From: Acidimicrobiales bacterium
GTDB lineage: Bacteria; Actinomycetota; Acidimicrobiia; Acidimicrobiales; Iamiaceae
Direction of reading: 5' to 3'
NCBI GenBank assembly: GCA_030448105.1
Contig: JAUJNP010000001.1
Location: 103,609-167,608, forward strand
Length of the DNA stretch: 64,000 bases
The notes beneath the pieces were generated by a model. The model did no database searches. It had not been told where the DNA came from and worked only from the letters and a program-made list of their open reading frames with translations. Below, in pieces: positions 50,488-58,929 of the stretch. Position numbers and translations under genes: made by a program. Each line of letters starts with the position of its first letter. The first letter of the stretch is position 1.

Positions 50488-51284
50488 ACCCACAGCTGGT
50501 CGGTCCAGGTGTCGGTGCCGGGGACGGTGGCGCGGAACGGAGAGACGAAGACGAGCTGGCCGAGGTCGGCGGCGGCGAAGTCGGCGCCGAGGCCGGCGAA
50601 GTGCTCGTCCCACACCTCGACGATGTCGTCGTCCACGAACCAGAGCTGGCAGAAGCGGTCGGTGGCCTCGTCGCGGGGCACGTCGCTCGGGGCGCCGGCG
50701 TGCATGGGGACGGGCGTGAGCTCGGCGACCACCTCGGCGCCGATGGGCCGAGAACGGAACCAGGCGTCGACCGCATCGAGCTCCACGCCCGGGCCGGGCT
50801 GGCCCACCACCATCACGACGTACGGCGAGCGGTGGTCGAGGGCCAGCTCGACCGGCACGCCGTCGGGGCGTCCCTGGTACTCGGTGCGAAACCGGTACAT
50901 GAGCGTGTGCACGTGGTCGCGGTGGGGGAACATCCGGTCCTCGGAGATCAGCCACTTCACCTGCTCGGTGCCCCAGGTGATCCACTCGCCGAACTTCCCG
51001 GCGAGCACCCAGTACAGGGCCAGGTAGCTGCCGGCCGAGGGGTCCGGGCACACCGGCGACCCCGCCGGGTACCGCAACGCCTTCAGGTCGTGGGTGCACA
51101 CGAACCGGGCCCCGCTGATGGTCCAGGCACCGATCATGCAGCCGGCGTAGAAGTGGTCGCGCTCGTACCAGCGGTTGTAGGCGACCTCGTGGCCCCGGTG
51201 CGGCTCCACCAAGGTGACCAGCGCTCCGCCCAGCTCCACCGGCCTCCCCCGCCTGCTCCGGCCGCTACCGACGTCCTGGGGCAT
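50484..51284 (-). CDS. Uncharacterised EthD/ferredoxin-like protein under a KstR-like box
   Basis: A 266-residue soluble protein, family not recognised. It contains VTLVEPHRGHEVAYNRWYERDHFYAG, then an aromatic and charged middle (WVLAGKFGEWITWGTEQVKWLI; FPHRDHVHTLMYRFRTEY) and a second half with ELTPVPMHAGAP and RFCQLWFVDDDIVEVWDEHF. The YERDHF pattern recalls dimeric alpha/beta-barrel (EthD-type) domains. ATG follows AGGAGCGGGG. A KstR-like box lies 32 bp upstream. Its own stop sits inside a repeat, so the C-terminus may have been changed by repeat insertion. Confidence 0.7.
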   Translation of the reverse strand: MPQDVGSGRSRRGRPVELGGALVTLVEPHRGHEVAYNRWYERDHFYAGCMIGAWTISGARFVCTHDLKALRYPAGSPVCPDPSAGSYLALYWVLAGKFGEWITWGTEQVKWLISEDRMFPHRDHVHTLMYRFRTEYQGRPDGVPVELALDHRSPYVVMVVGQPGPGVELDAVDAWFRSRPIGAEVVAELTPVPMHAGAPSDVPRDEATDRFCQLWFVDDDIVEVWDEHFAGLGADFAAADLGQLVFVSPFRATVPGTDTWTDQLWV

Positions 51285-51316
51285 CCCCGCTCCTGTCTCC
51301 TCCGAGCCGTTCTGAC

Positions 51317-51330
51317 GAGAACCTGTTCTA
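51317..51330. promoter_or_regulatory. KstR-like box GAGAACCTGTTCTA
   Basis: Matches TnnAACnnGTTnnA except for the first base, followed by GTTC as in the other boxes. It lies 32 bp before the gene at 50484-51284 and overlaps the stop codon of the upstream amidase. Confidence 0.55.
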
Positions 51331-52437
51331 GTTCGCCGCCGCCTCCACCACGGCCGCCGCCGCCACCAGGAGCTCCTCGCTGCCATCGGGGCCGATCAGT
51401 TGGAGGCTGGCAGGGAGCGGTCCCCGCGACGGCACGGGCACGGCCACGGCAGGGTGGCCGGCCAGGTTCACCGGCGCCGCCGCCGGGTTCGGTGGCACCT
51501 CCGGGGCGTCCCGGCGGGGTGGGAAGCCGGCCATGGCCGGCAGGGCCAGCAGGTCCACCTGGGCAAACGCTTCGGCCAGCTCCGCCCGCCACGCCCTGGC
51601 CCTGCGCCGCGACTCGTCGAGGGCGCCCGCCGGGAGGCCAAGGGCCCGTCGGAACCGGTCGGCGACATCCGGCGCCAGCTCGCCGAGGTGCTCGGCCACG
51701 AGCCGCCGATGGCTGGCCAACGCCTCGCCCAGCAGCATGGTGACGGCGGCGCCATGAGCCGCCGCCCAGCCCGGTAGGCGCACCGCCACCACCTCCCAGC
51801 CGGTCGAGGCCAACGCCGCGTCCACCGCCCCGTCGACCTGGGGGTCGGTCTCGAGCTCGCGAACGCGGCCGACCCGGCGTGGGAGCGACGATGACCGGGA
51901 GAACCCCGGTAGGAGCAGCGCCATGGCCTGCTCCAGGCGGTCGGCGGTGGCCGCCAGCGGTCCCACGGTGTCCATCGACGGCGCCAGCGGCCAGACGCCC
52001 TCGAAGGGGACGCGCCCCCACGTGGTCTTCAGGCCCAACACCCCGCAGCATGCGGCCGGGTTGCGGATCGACCCTGCGGTGTCGGTGCCGAAGGCCACGT
52101 CAGCGTCGCCGGCGGCAACGGCCACCGCCGACCCGCTGGAGGACCCGCCGGGCACGAGGTCCGGGTCGTAGGGGTTGACGGGCGTGCCGAACCACGGGTT
52201 CACGCCGGTCCCACCGAAGCACAGCTCGTGCAGGTTGGCCTTGCCCACGATGGTGGCCCCTGCCGCCCGGGCGCCGGCCAGGCCGGCGGCGTCGGCCGCC
52301 GCCGGGCCCGCCCACTCCGCGACGACCCGGGAGCCGGCGGTGGTCGGCACCCCGGCCACGTCGATGGCGTCCTTGACCGCCAGCGCCAGGCCGGGCCCCC
52401 TGACGCCAAGGCGGGTGATGAAGGTGGGCCCGGTCAC
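51328..52437 (-). CDS. Amidase signature family hydrolase
   Basis: A 369-residue amidase with the Ser-cisSer-Lys triad: Lys22 in AVKDAID, cis-Ser near 99 in PGGSSSGSAVAVAAG and nucleophile Ser123 in DTAGSIRNPAACCG. Shorter than most GatA-like enzymes, mainly by a compact C-terminal region. Broad-specificity amide hydrolysis is likely; the substrate is unknown. GTG start overlaps the EthD gene stop as GTGA. Confidence 0.87.
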   Translation of the reverse strand: MTGPTFITRLGVRGPGLALAVKDAIDVAGVPTTAGSRVVAEWAGPAAADAAGLAGARAAGATIVGKANLHELCFGGTGVNPWFGTPVNPYDPDLVPGGSSSGSAVAVAAGDADVAFGTDTAGSIRNPAACCGVLGLKTTWGRVPFEGVWPLAPSMDTVGPLAATADRLEQAMALLLPGFSRSSSLPRRVGRVRELETDPQVDGAVDAALASTGWEVVAVRLPGWAAAHGAAVTMLLGEALASHRRLVAEHLGELAPDVADRFRRALGLPAGALDESRRRARAWRAELAEAFAQVDLLALPAMAGFPPRRDAPEVPPNPAAAPVNLAGHPAVAVPVPSRGPLPASLQLIGPDGSEELLVAAAAVVEAAAN

Positions 52438-52793
52438 ATCAGCAGTTGTTTGGTGTCGGCGACCACCACCCGGTGGTCCTCGGAGAAGACCACGACCAGG
52501 CGGTCGCGGTCGAGGAATCGGGCTTCGTCCTCGACCATCATCCCGGCGGCGGGCTCGGCCAGCATGGCCGCCAGCCCGGCCCAGTCCCTGTAGACCTGCA
52601 CGGCGACACCGTCGTAGCCGGGCGTGCCTCCCCGGGCACCGGGCAGGCGGGCGTGCTGCTCGTAGCGCACGAGGTGCCGGGCCAGCTCGGGCGTGTCGCG
52701 GATCAGGGGCCCGTGGCGGTCGCGCCAGTGCTCCAGGAACTCCTCGTGGGTCAGGTCGGGGCGGCGCACGAGGAAAGCGTGGAGGGTGACCAC
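52434..52793 (-). CDS. EthD-domain protein
   Basis: A 119-residue dimeric alpha/beta-barrel protein. LVRRPDLTHEEFLEHWRDRHGPL is the EthD-type signature, followed by YEQHARLPG and AVQVYRDWAGLAAMLAEP. Such domains assist or catalyse small-ring chemistry, or protect reactive intermediates. GTG start. Translationally coupled to the amidase downstream. Confidence 0.82.
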   Translation of the reverse strand: MVTLHAFLVRRPDLTHEEFLEHWRDRHGPLIRDTPELARHLVRYEQHARLPGARGGTPGYDGVAVQVYRDWAGLAAMLAEPAAGMMVEDEARFLDRDRLVVVFSEDHRVVVADTKQLLM

Positions 52794-52803
52794 GGACCGC
52801 AGG

Positions 52804-53286
52804 TCAGATCGGGTCCTCGGAGGTGACGCCCCCGTCGCTGACGTGCGCCGTCCAGGCCGAGCCGTCCCAGTAGCGCTGCTGGTGGCGGGCCTGGGGATCG
52901 GGGTACCAGTCGGCGGGGGTGCCGGCCACCGCCTGGCCCTGGGGCAGGGCCCCGTAGGCCGACGCCCCCGAGGGCAGCGCGCCGGCGCCGACCGAGATCG
53001 AGCCCTGCAGGAACACCAGCCACGGCGCCTTCCAGCTCACCTTGGTGACCGACGCCGGGTGGGCGTCCACCACCGCGGTGTTGAGGCCGCACTGCGGCAT
53101 CCACATGTAAGGGCACCACACCGAGACCTGGTGGCGTCCGGGCGCCACCGGCACCAGGTTCTGGCCCCAGCGGGCCTGCTGCGGGGGACCTCCATCGATG
53201 GCGAACTGCGGTTTGAAGAACGCCCAGATGAAGGCGATCACCATGTAGCTCGGGGTCACGTCGATGTAGGAGGTCTGCTCGTCCAT
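52804..53286 (-). CDS. DUF2510-domain protein
   Basis: A 160-residue protein with a C-terminal DUF2510 module (WYPDPQARHQQRYWDGSAWTAH), a short Trp-rich domain common at the ends of actinobacterial membrane or secreted proteins. The N-terminal part has a moderately hydrophobic start (YMVIAFIWAFFKPQF) and a beta-rich, Cys-containing section (SVWCPYMWMPQCGLNTAVVD) of no known family. Function unknown. It ends 10 bp before the EthD gene start. Confidence 0.75.
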   Translation of the reverse strand: MDEQTSYIDVTPSYMVIAFIWAFFKPQFAIDGGPPQQARWGQNLVPVAPGRHQVSVWCPYMWMPQCGLNTAVVDAHPASVTKVSWKAPWLVFLQGSISVGAGALPSGASAYGALPQGQAVAGTPADWYPDPQARHQQRYWDGSAWTAHVSDGGVTSEDPI

Positions 53287-53357
53287 GCCGGTTGTCTAGT
53301 CCTTCGGTCCAAGGAGCCGAGCCGATAGGCGAGGCCACCCAGCCAGCACAGCGCCTG

Positions 53358-53374
53358 TTGCGGCGAAGCCGCAA
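53358..53374 (-). terminator. Hairpin after the SDR gene
   Basis: TTGCGGC-GAA-GCCGCAA forms a perfect 7-bp stem with a 3-base loop, 46 bp past the stop of the minus-strand SDR. It shares the GCGGCTTCGCC core of the repeats at 39451 and 50368. No U-tract. Confidence 0.4.
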
Positions 53375-53420
53375 TGCTCTCGGCGACGACGGCTCGACCT
53401 TTCCGCGCACGTCCTAGAGC

Positions 53421-54200
53421 TCAGTGGAACCAGTGACCGGCGTTGACCCCTAGGCTCTGCCCGGTGACGGCCCGGGCGAGGTCGGAGGCGAGGAAGACGA
53501 CGGCGCCGGCGATCTCGGCGGCGTCGGGCAGGTAGCCGAGGCAGGTCTCCCCCGCGACCTCGGCGTAGACCTCTTCGAAGGTGGTGCCGCGCCGGCCGGC
53601 CAGGTGGCGGAGGTACCACTCCACCGACGGGCCCCAGATGTAGCCCGGGTGGATGCCGTTCACCCGGATGCCCTTCGGTCCCAGCTCGCGGGCCAGGGTG
53701 CGCGTCGCCGACTTGAGAGCGTTCTTGGAGGCGGCGTAGGCCCCGAAACCTTCCTGGATCCGCTCGGTCGACATGGTGTTGATCATGACGATCCTGCCGT
53801 CGCCCCGGGCCTCCATGTGGGGAACCACGGCGCGCGTCATGTGCAGCGCGCCGAACAGGTTGACCTCGAGGGTGCGCCGCCAGGCATCGAGGTCGGCGTC
53901 GAGCACGGGCGAGAAGTCGCCGTCGGAGAAGGCGTTGTTCACCAGCACGTCGATGCGCCCGAACGCGTCGCCGGCCCGCTCGGCGAGGACCCGACAGGCA
54001 TCGGGGTCGGTGACGTCGCAGGTGACGCTCAGGGCGCGACGCCCGCAGCCCTCCACATCGTCGGCCACCTCGGCCAGGCGCGCCGCGGTGCGGCCGCCGA
54101 GCACGATGTCGGCCCCCTCCCGCGCCAGGGCGAGGGAGACCTCGCGGCCCATGCCCGGGCCGATGCCCGACACCACCGCCACCTTCCCCTCCAGCAGCAC
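53421..54200 (-). CDS. Short-chain dehydrogenase/reductase
   Basis: A 259-residue classical SDR: SGIGPGMGREVSLALAREGAD, NNAFSDGDFSP (Gly of NNAG replaced by Phe), NTMSTERIQEGFGAYAASKNALKSATRTLA. The catalytic Ser region reads TMSTER and the Tyr-x3-Lys is intact. GTG start follows GAGGAGGGG. Located 10 bp after the LLM gene, so in the operon controlled by the operator at 55155. Substrate unknown; steroid or acyl-CoA alcohol likely from context. Confidence 0.83.
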   Translation of the reverse strand: MLLEGKVAVVSGIGPGMGREVSLALAREGADIVLGGRTAARLAEVADDVEGCGRRALSVTCDVTDPDACRVLAERAGDAFGRIDVLVNNAFSDGDFSPVLDADLDAWRRTLEVNLFGALHMTRAVVPHMEARGDGRIVMINTMSTERIQEGFGAYAASKNALKSATRTLARELGPKGIRVNGIHPGYIWGPSVEWYLRHLAGRRGTTFEEVYAEVAGETCLGYLPDAAEIAGAVVFLASDLARAVTGQSLGVNAGHWFH

Positions 54201-54210
54201 GCGCCCCTCC

Positions 54211-55152
54211 TCAGCCGTGATCGTCCAGCCGCGGTCCGACCTCGGCTCCGAACGCGGTGACCTGGTCGACCAGCTCGTCGACCGACCGTGATCGCAGCCG
54301 GACCTGCACCTGGCCCACGCCCAGGGTGCCCAGCTTGCGGAGCACGTGGGCGATCTTGTCGGGCGGGCCGCTGAGGCACGGCCCCGCGTCCCAGGACGGT
54401 TCCCCCACGTAGACCGGTCCCACCAGGGCACCGATGTCGAACCCGGCGTCGCCGCCGGTGGCGGCGCGGTGCCGGCGGAGGAAGGCCACGTCCTCCGCCG
54501 TCACCGGGCCCTGTGGCAGCCAGCCGTCGCCCCGCTCGGCCGCCCGGCGCAGGGCCGGGCGGGAGGATCCACCCACCCAGATCGGTGGGCCACCGGGTCG
54601 GGCCGGACGGGGTCGCTGCCCGAGCTCCCGGAAGGACCACGTCGGCCCGTCGACCGAGGCGTACTCGTCGGCGAAGGCCGCCCGCACGGCGTGGATGGCT
54701 TCATCGAGGAGCGCCCCCCGGCGGTCGAAGTCGAGCCCCAGCTGGTCGAACTCGCCCTCCACGTGGCCGGCGCCCACCCCGAGCAACGCCCGGCCGCCGG
54801 AAACGGTGTCGAGGGTGGCCCACGCCTTGGCCGTCTGCAGCGGGTGCCGGTAGGCCAGCACGGCAACGTGGCTGAGCAGCCGGGTCTGCGTGGTGATGCC
54901 GGCCAGCCAGCCAAGGGTGGCAACGGTGTCCCACCAGGTCGTCCCCATCGCCTCCGCCATGGGCCGAGGGACGGCCACGTGGTCGCACACCGCCAGGTAC
55001 CAGAACCCGGCCGCGTCCGCCGCCCGGGCCACGGCGGCCACCTCGGCGGCACCGGCCTGGGCCTCCCAGGGCTCGGCGTAGCGCGTGCTCTGGGACTGCA
55101 CCGGGAGCTGCATGCCGTACACCAGCCGCCCGGGAGGGAGCACCGCCGCCAT
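54211..55152 (-). CDS. LLM-class F420-dependent oxidoreductase
   Basis: A 313-residue luciferase-like oxidoreductase (GFWYLAVCDHVAVPRP, TRLLSHVAVLAYRHPLQTAKAWATLDTVSGGRALLGVGAGHVEGEFDQLG split in the middle, IWVGGSSRPALRRAAERGDGWLPQG). The third such enzyme in the window. The ATG is only 2 bp from the palindrome CTGACACAGTGTCAG, so any bound repressor would cover the start region and the transcript is probably leaderless or very short-leadered. Confidence 0.84.
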   Translation of the reverse strand: MAAVLPPGRLVYGMQLPVQSQSTRYAEPWEAQAGAAEVAAVARAADAAGFWYLAVCDHVAVPRPMAEAMGTTWWDTVATLGWLAGITTQTRLLSHVAVLAYRHPLQTAKAWATLDTVSGGRALLGVGAGHVEGEFDQLGLDFDRRGALLDEAIHAVRAAFADEYASVDGPTWSFRELGQRPRPARPGGPPIWVGGSSRPALRRAAERGDGWLPQGPVTAEDVAFLRRHRAATGGDAGFDIGALVGPVYVGEPSWDAGPCLSGPPDKIAHVLRKLGTLGVGQVQVRLRSRSVDELVDQVTAFGAEVGPRLDDHG

Positions 55153-55154
55153 CC

Positions 55155-55169
55155 CTGACACAGTGTCAG
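55155..55169. promoter_or_regulatory. Type A-variant operator CTGACACAGTGTCAG
   Basis: Perfect 7-1-7 palindrome with CAC/GTG inner arms, 2 bp before the LLM oxidoreductase ATG and 5 bp from the metallopeptidase stop. The outer CTGAC/GTCAG is conserved. Confidence 0.6.
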
Positions 55170-55174
55170 AGCGA

Positions 55175-56068
55175 CTAGGGCGATGCGACCTCGAAGGTGT
55201 CACAGCGGTCGGCGTCGCCGGAGCGGTAGCCGGTGGAGAACCACCGCTGGCGCTGGTCGGACGAACCGTGGGTCCAGCTCTCGGGGTCCACCCGTCCCCG
55301 GGCCTGCTCCTGGATGCGGTCGTCACCCACCGCCTCGGCCGCGGCCAGGCCTTCCTGGAGGTCACCCGCTTCGAGGGCGCCTTCCTCGAACGCGCTGTGG
55401 GCCCACACGCCGGCATAGCAGTCGGCCTGCAGCTCGAGGCGCACCGAGAGATCGTTCGCCCGCGAGGGTTCCTCCTGCTGCGCGTCGCGCACGGCCGCGC
55501 TGGTGCCGAGCTCGTTCTGGACGTGGTGGCCGAGCTCGTGGGCGATCACGTAGGCCTGGGCGAAGTCGCCCGGCGCACCGAACTTCGTGGCCAGCTCCCG
55601 GAAGAACCCGAGCTCGAGGTACACCTTGCGGTCGGGCGGGCAGTAGTGGGGGCCAGTCTCGGCGTAGGCACCACCGCAGCCCGAAGGCACCGGCTGGTCG
55701 AACAGGACGATGCGGGCCTCGTTGTAGGGGGTGTCGGCCCGGCGGAAGGTGTCGGCCCAGAAGCCCTGCGCGTCGTCGAACACGAAGGACACGAAGTCCA
55801 CCAGCCGTCGGTCGGGATCCTGGGCAGGATCGATGCCCTCACCAGGCGACGGCGAGGCGGCGGTCGGGAACTGGTTGAGCAGGTCGGAGATGTCGCCGCC
55901 TCCGCCGCCGCCACCTCTGCCGACCCCGCCGATCACGGCGACGATCAACATGATCACCATCCCGCCGACACCCAGCCCAGCCTTGCCCATGGGGAGGCCA
56001 CCGCCGCGGCCCCTTCCTCCACGGAGGTCTTCGAGCTCGGAACTGCGCCCACGGGCCTTCCATCGCAT
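55175..56068 (-). CDS. Neutral zinc metallopeptidase (YpfJ family)
   Basis: A 297-residue membrane-anchored protein of the YpfJ/putative neutral zinc metallopeptidase family. A basic N-terminus, one transmembrane segment (GGMVIMLIVAVIGGV), a Gly-rich linker, then VIAHELGHHVQ zinc site and DCYAGVWAH. RWFSTGY near the end is family-typical. The active site should face outside. It ends within 10 bp of the LLM operator on the same strand. Confidence 0.86.
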   Translation of the reverse strand: MRWKARGRSSELEDLRGGRGRGGGLPMGKAGLGVGGMVIMLIVAVIGGVGRGGGGGGGDISDLLNQFPTAASPSPGEGIDPAQDPDRRLVDFVSFVFDDAQGFWADTFRRADTPYNEARIVLFDQPVPSGCGGAYAETGPHYCPPDRKVYLELGFFRELATKFGAPGDFAQAYVIAHELGHHVQNELGTSAAVRDAQQEEPSRANDLSVRLELQADCYAGVWAHSAFEEGALEAGDLQEGLAAAEAVGDDRIQEQARGRVDPESWTHGSSDQRQRWFSTGYRSGDADRCDTFEVASP

Positions 56069-56126
56069 GGCGGCACGGTACCCAGCTGCTGGGGCCGGGC
56101 GAACCGCCCTCTTGTAGACCGGCTCC

Positions 56127-56786
56127 TCAGGAGGCGGGTGGCCGCTGGCCGGAGACCGACCAGTACAGGATCCGGGCCATGGCGGTGCGAAGGTCGCCGG
56201 TGCGCACCCCCCAGAACTCGAAGCCGTAACGGTGGGCGGCCACGTGGGCCAGCATCGACACGAGCACGCCGGCGATGGCCATCGGCTCCACCTCGCCCGG
56301 GTGTCGGCCGGCAACCTTGCGCTCCTCCACCGCCTCGGCCAGGGCGTTGTTGAGGTCGTTCAGCAACCGGGTGCGCACGTTGGCGAAACGGCCGTCGCCC
56401 TCCTCGGTGGCCAGATCGACCACCCGCAGCACCGACTGGTGCTCCTCCCAGAAGCGGATGAACTCATCGGCGAGGGCCAACGCCCCGTCGTAGCCGGTGC
56501 GACCCCTCCACGGGTTGGTGCGGACGAGGTCGCTGAACCGCCGGCCCTCCTGGGCCATCTCCTCGGCGAGGACCACGATGGCCGCCTCCACGTCCGGGAA
56601 GTACTGGTAGAAGGTGGCCGGCGACGTGCCCGCCTCCTTGGCGATGTCGACCACCTTGAGGTCGCGGTACGAGGTCGACCGCAGCATCTCCCGGGTGCAG
56701 CCGAGGAGCCGCTGACGCGTCGCCTGGCCCCGACGACCGGGCAGGCGACCGTCGGCCGCCCGCAGGACAGGGACGGGATCGCTCAT
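56127..56786 (-). CDS. TetR-family transcriptional regulator of the fadD3 operon
   Basis: A 219-residue TetR repressor. The HTH spans about residues 20-68 (RQRLLGCTREMLRSTSYRDLKVVDIAKEAGTS split here by the turn, then ATFYQYFPDVEAAI). The ligand domain has WEEHQSVLRVVDLATEEGDGRF and YGFEFWGVRTGDLRTAMARILYWS. It does not resemble KstR or KstR2 closely. ATGA overlap with doxX puts it in the isochorismatase-fadD3-doxX-tetR operon, which begins with a type A operator. It is the only regulator gene of this type here, so it is the best candidate to bind CTGA-n6-GTCAG and to control itself. Confidence 0.88.
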   Translation of the reverse strand: MSDPVPVLRAADGRLPGRRGQATRQRLLGCTREMLRSTSYRDLKVVDIAKEAGTSPATFYQYFPDVEAAIVVLAEEMAQEGRRFSDLVRTNPWRGRTGYDGALALADEFIRFWEEHQSVLRVVDLATEEGDGRFANVRTRLLNDLNNALAEAVEERKVAGRHPGEVEPMAIAGVLVSMLAHVAAHRYGFEFWGVRTGDLRTAMARILYWSVSGQRPPAS

Positions 56787-57304
56787 GACGCGAGGGTCTC
56801 GGAGGACCCTTCGGGCGCCGGGGGGCGGTAGCAGGCCACCAGGAGGGCGACGCCGGCTACCACCCCGAGCACGGCCGAGAGGACGAACGCCGGCCACGGA
56901 CCGAACGTGAGGCCGAAGGCGTGATCCAGGGAGTAGCGGCCGGGGCCGATGACGGCCACTCCCACGGGCACCACCGCCAGGAGCAGGTTGTATTCCCACC
57001 CGCTCTTCACGATGAAGAACCCGTTGCTGAGATGCACGGTGTAGACCGCCACCACCATGAGGCCCACGAAGCCCGCCGCCGCCAGCGGCGTGAGCAGCCC
57101 GGCGGCGAACAGCAGGCCGGCGCCGAGCTCGGTGCTGGCGGCCAGGATGGCGTGGACCCGCCCGTTGGGACGCATGCCCATCGAGTCGAACCACCGGGCG
57201 GTGCCCGGGATGCGACCGCCGCCGAAGAACTTGTTGTAGCCGTGGGCGGCCAGCGTGAGGCCCACCACCACGCGGATAAGGAGCAGCCCCGTGCTCGCGT
57301 TCAT
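56783..57304 (-). CDS. DoxX-family membrane protein
   Basis: A 173-residue DoxX protein with four hydrophobic helices (LLLIRVVVGLTLAAHGYNKFFGGG, ILAASTELGAGLLFAAGLL, AGFVGLMVVAVYTVH, PWPAFVLSAVLGVVAGVALLVA). The LTLAAHGYNKFFG motif is typical. ATGA overlap with both neighbours. DoxX proteins are linked to redox or thiol stress; a role in steroid activation is not known, but strict operon coupling to fadD3 makes it part of the same response. Confidence 0.85.
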   Translation of the reverse strand: MNASTGLLLIRVVVGLTLAAHGYNKFFGGGRIPGTARWFDSMGMRPNGRVHAILAASTELGAGLLFAAGLLTPLAAAGFVGLMVVAVYTVHLSNGFFIVKSGWEYNLLLAVVPVGVAVIGPGRYSLDHAFGLTFGPWPAFVLSAVLGVVAGVALLVACYRPPAPEGSSETLAS

Positions 57305-58929
57305 GGCGCTTCCCTCCTGGTGTCGGCCGTCGCCGCGGCGGCGCCCGCCGCCCGGGCCCGCAGCTCGTACTTGAGCACCTTGCCATTGGCGTTGAGGGGA
57401 AGCGCGTCCACCACGTGCACCGAGCGCGGCACCTTGTAGTTGGCCATGCGGTCCCTGGCCCAGGTGAGCAGCGCGGCGGCGTCGGCGTCGGCCTCCCTCG
57501 CCGGGACGACGAAGGCCACTCCCACCTCGCCCAAGCGCGGGTCGGGCACGCCGACGACCGCCGCCTGGGCGACGGTGGGGTGCTCGAGCAGGACCGCCTC
57601 GATCTCGGCCGGGTAGGCGTTGAAGCCGCCCACGATGAACATGTCCTTCTTGCGGTCGGTGATGCGCAGGTAGCCGCGGCCGTCCATCACCCCGATGTCG
57701 CCGGTGTGAAGCCACCCGTCGGCGTCGATGGCCTCGGCCGTCTGCGCCGGTTCCTCGAAGTACCCCACCATCACGTTGTAGCCCCGCACCACCACCTCGC
57801 CCGGCTGCCCCCGGGGCACCTCCGCGCCCGCTTCGTCGACCACCCGCACCTCCACGTCGGGGATGGCCCGGCCCGAGGTGGTGGCGATGGTCTCGGCGTC
57901 GTCGTCGTGGCGGCACATGGTGGCGATTCCTCCCGCCTCGGTCAGCCCGTAGCCGGTCACCACCGTGGCGAAGCCCAGTTCGGAGCGCATCTGCTCCACG
58001 AGCGACACCGGGACCACGGCCGCTCCCGTGACGGCGAGGCGGAGCGACGAGGCGGCCAGCCGCGCCCGGTCGGGGGAGCTGAGGATCATCTGGTAGAGCG
58101 CCGGCGGCCCCGGCAGCACGGTGATGGATTCAGACGCGATCGTGGCCATCACGGCGGCGGCGTCGAACACCGGGAGCGGCACCATGGTGGCGCCGGTGAG
58201 CAGGCAGGCCACGATGCCAGCCTTGTACCCGAAGGCGTGGAAGAACGGGTTCACGATGAGGTAGCGGTCGCCCCGCTGGAGGCCGACCACGTCGGCCCAC
58301 GAGGCGAACGCCCGCAGGGTCTGGCCGTGGGTCTGGATGACGCCCTTGGGCCGGCCGGTGGTGCCGGAGGTGAAGAGCAGGTCGGAGCGGTCGCCGGGTC
58401 CGAGTCCGGCCAGGCGGTCGGCCAGGGCGGCCGGATCCACCTCGGTGGCGGCGGCGCACAGCTGCTCCCACCCGAGCGTGCCCGCGGGCGGCGAGTCCTG
58501 GCGCAGCACCACCGTGTGCTCGAGGTGGGGCAGGTCGGCGCGCTCGAGCATGGCCAGGTAGTCGTTCCCCAGGAACCCGTCGACGGTGATCAGCACGCGG
58601 GCCCGGCTGCGGCCGAGGATCCAGGCCGCCTCGGCCCCCTTGTAGCGGGTGTTGAGGGGCACCAGCACGGCGCCGGCCCACTGGAGGCCGAGCAGGGCCA
58701 CCGCCCACTCCCAGGTGTTGGGCGCCCAGATCGCCACCCGGTCCCCGGGCTCGACGCCGATGGCCAGCAGTGCCCGGCCGGCCCGCTCGGCGTGGTCGCG
58801 CAGCTCGGCCCAGGTGAGGCGCACCTCGCCATCGACGAGGGCCTCGTCGCCACCGTGACGGCCGGCGGCATCGAGCAGCAGGGCGGGGATGGTCCCCCAA
58901 AGCCGGTCGGCCCGGGCCGCTCCGGTCAC
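57301..58929 (-). CDS. fadD3: FadD3, HIP-CoA synthetase
   Basis: A 542-residue ANL ligase matching mycobacterial FadD3: [141 protein letters not shown] (each motif listed separately). FadD3 activates HIP, the C/D-ring remnant, as the first committed step. GTG at 58929 gives a GTGA overlap with the isochorismatase-like gene; a GTG 12 bp upstream is possible. Confidence 0.9.
   Translation of the reverse strand: MTGAARADRLWGTIPALLLDAAGRHGGDEALVDGEVRLTWAELRDHAERAGRALLAIGVEPGDRVAIWAPNTWEWAVALLGLQWAGAVLVPLNTRYKGAEAAWILGRSRARVLITVDGFLGNDYLAMLERADLPHLEHTVVLRQDSPPAGTLGWEQLCAAATEVDPAALADRLAGLGPGDRSDLLFTSGTTGRPKGVIQTHGQTLRAFASWADVVGLQRGDRYLIVNPFFHAFGYKAGIVACLLTGATMVPLPVFDAAAVMATIASESITVLPGPPALYQMILSSPDRARLAASSLRLAVTGAAVVPVSLVEQMRSELGFATVVTGYGLTEAGGIATMCRHDDDAETIATTSGRAIPDVEVRVVDEAGAEVPRGQPGEVVVRGYNVMVGYFEEPAQTAEAIDADGWLHTGDIGVMDGRGYLRITDRKKDMFIVGGFNAYPAEIEAVLLEHPTVAQAAVVGVPDPRLGEVGVAFVVPAREADADAAALLTWARDRMANYKVPRSVHVVDALPLNANGKVLKYELRARAAGAAAATADTRREAP

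Noticed and set aside
51311..51320. Extra type A half-site TCTGACGAGA near the amidase end
   Set aside because: Only one arm is present, and it is followed by the KstR-like box rather than GTCAG.
53287..53420. Additional gene between the DUF2510 gene and the SDR
   Set aside because: No frame with a start, ribosome site and plausible composition; only a hairpin is seen.
56127..56786. KstR or KstR2 as identity of the TetR
   Set aside because: Sequence recalled for both differs throughout the ligand domain and in the HTH; only the fold is shared.
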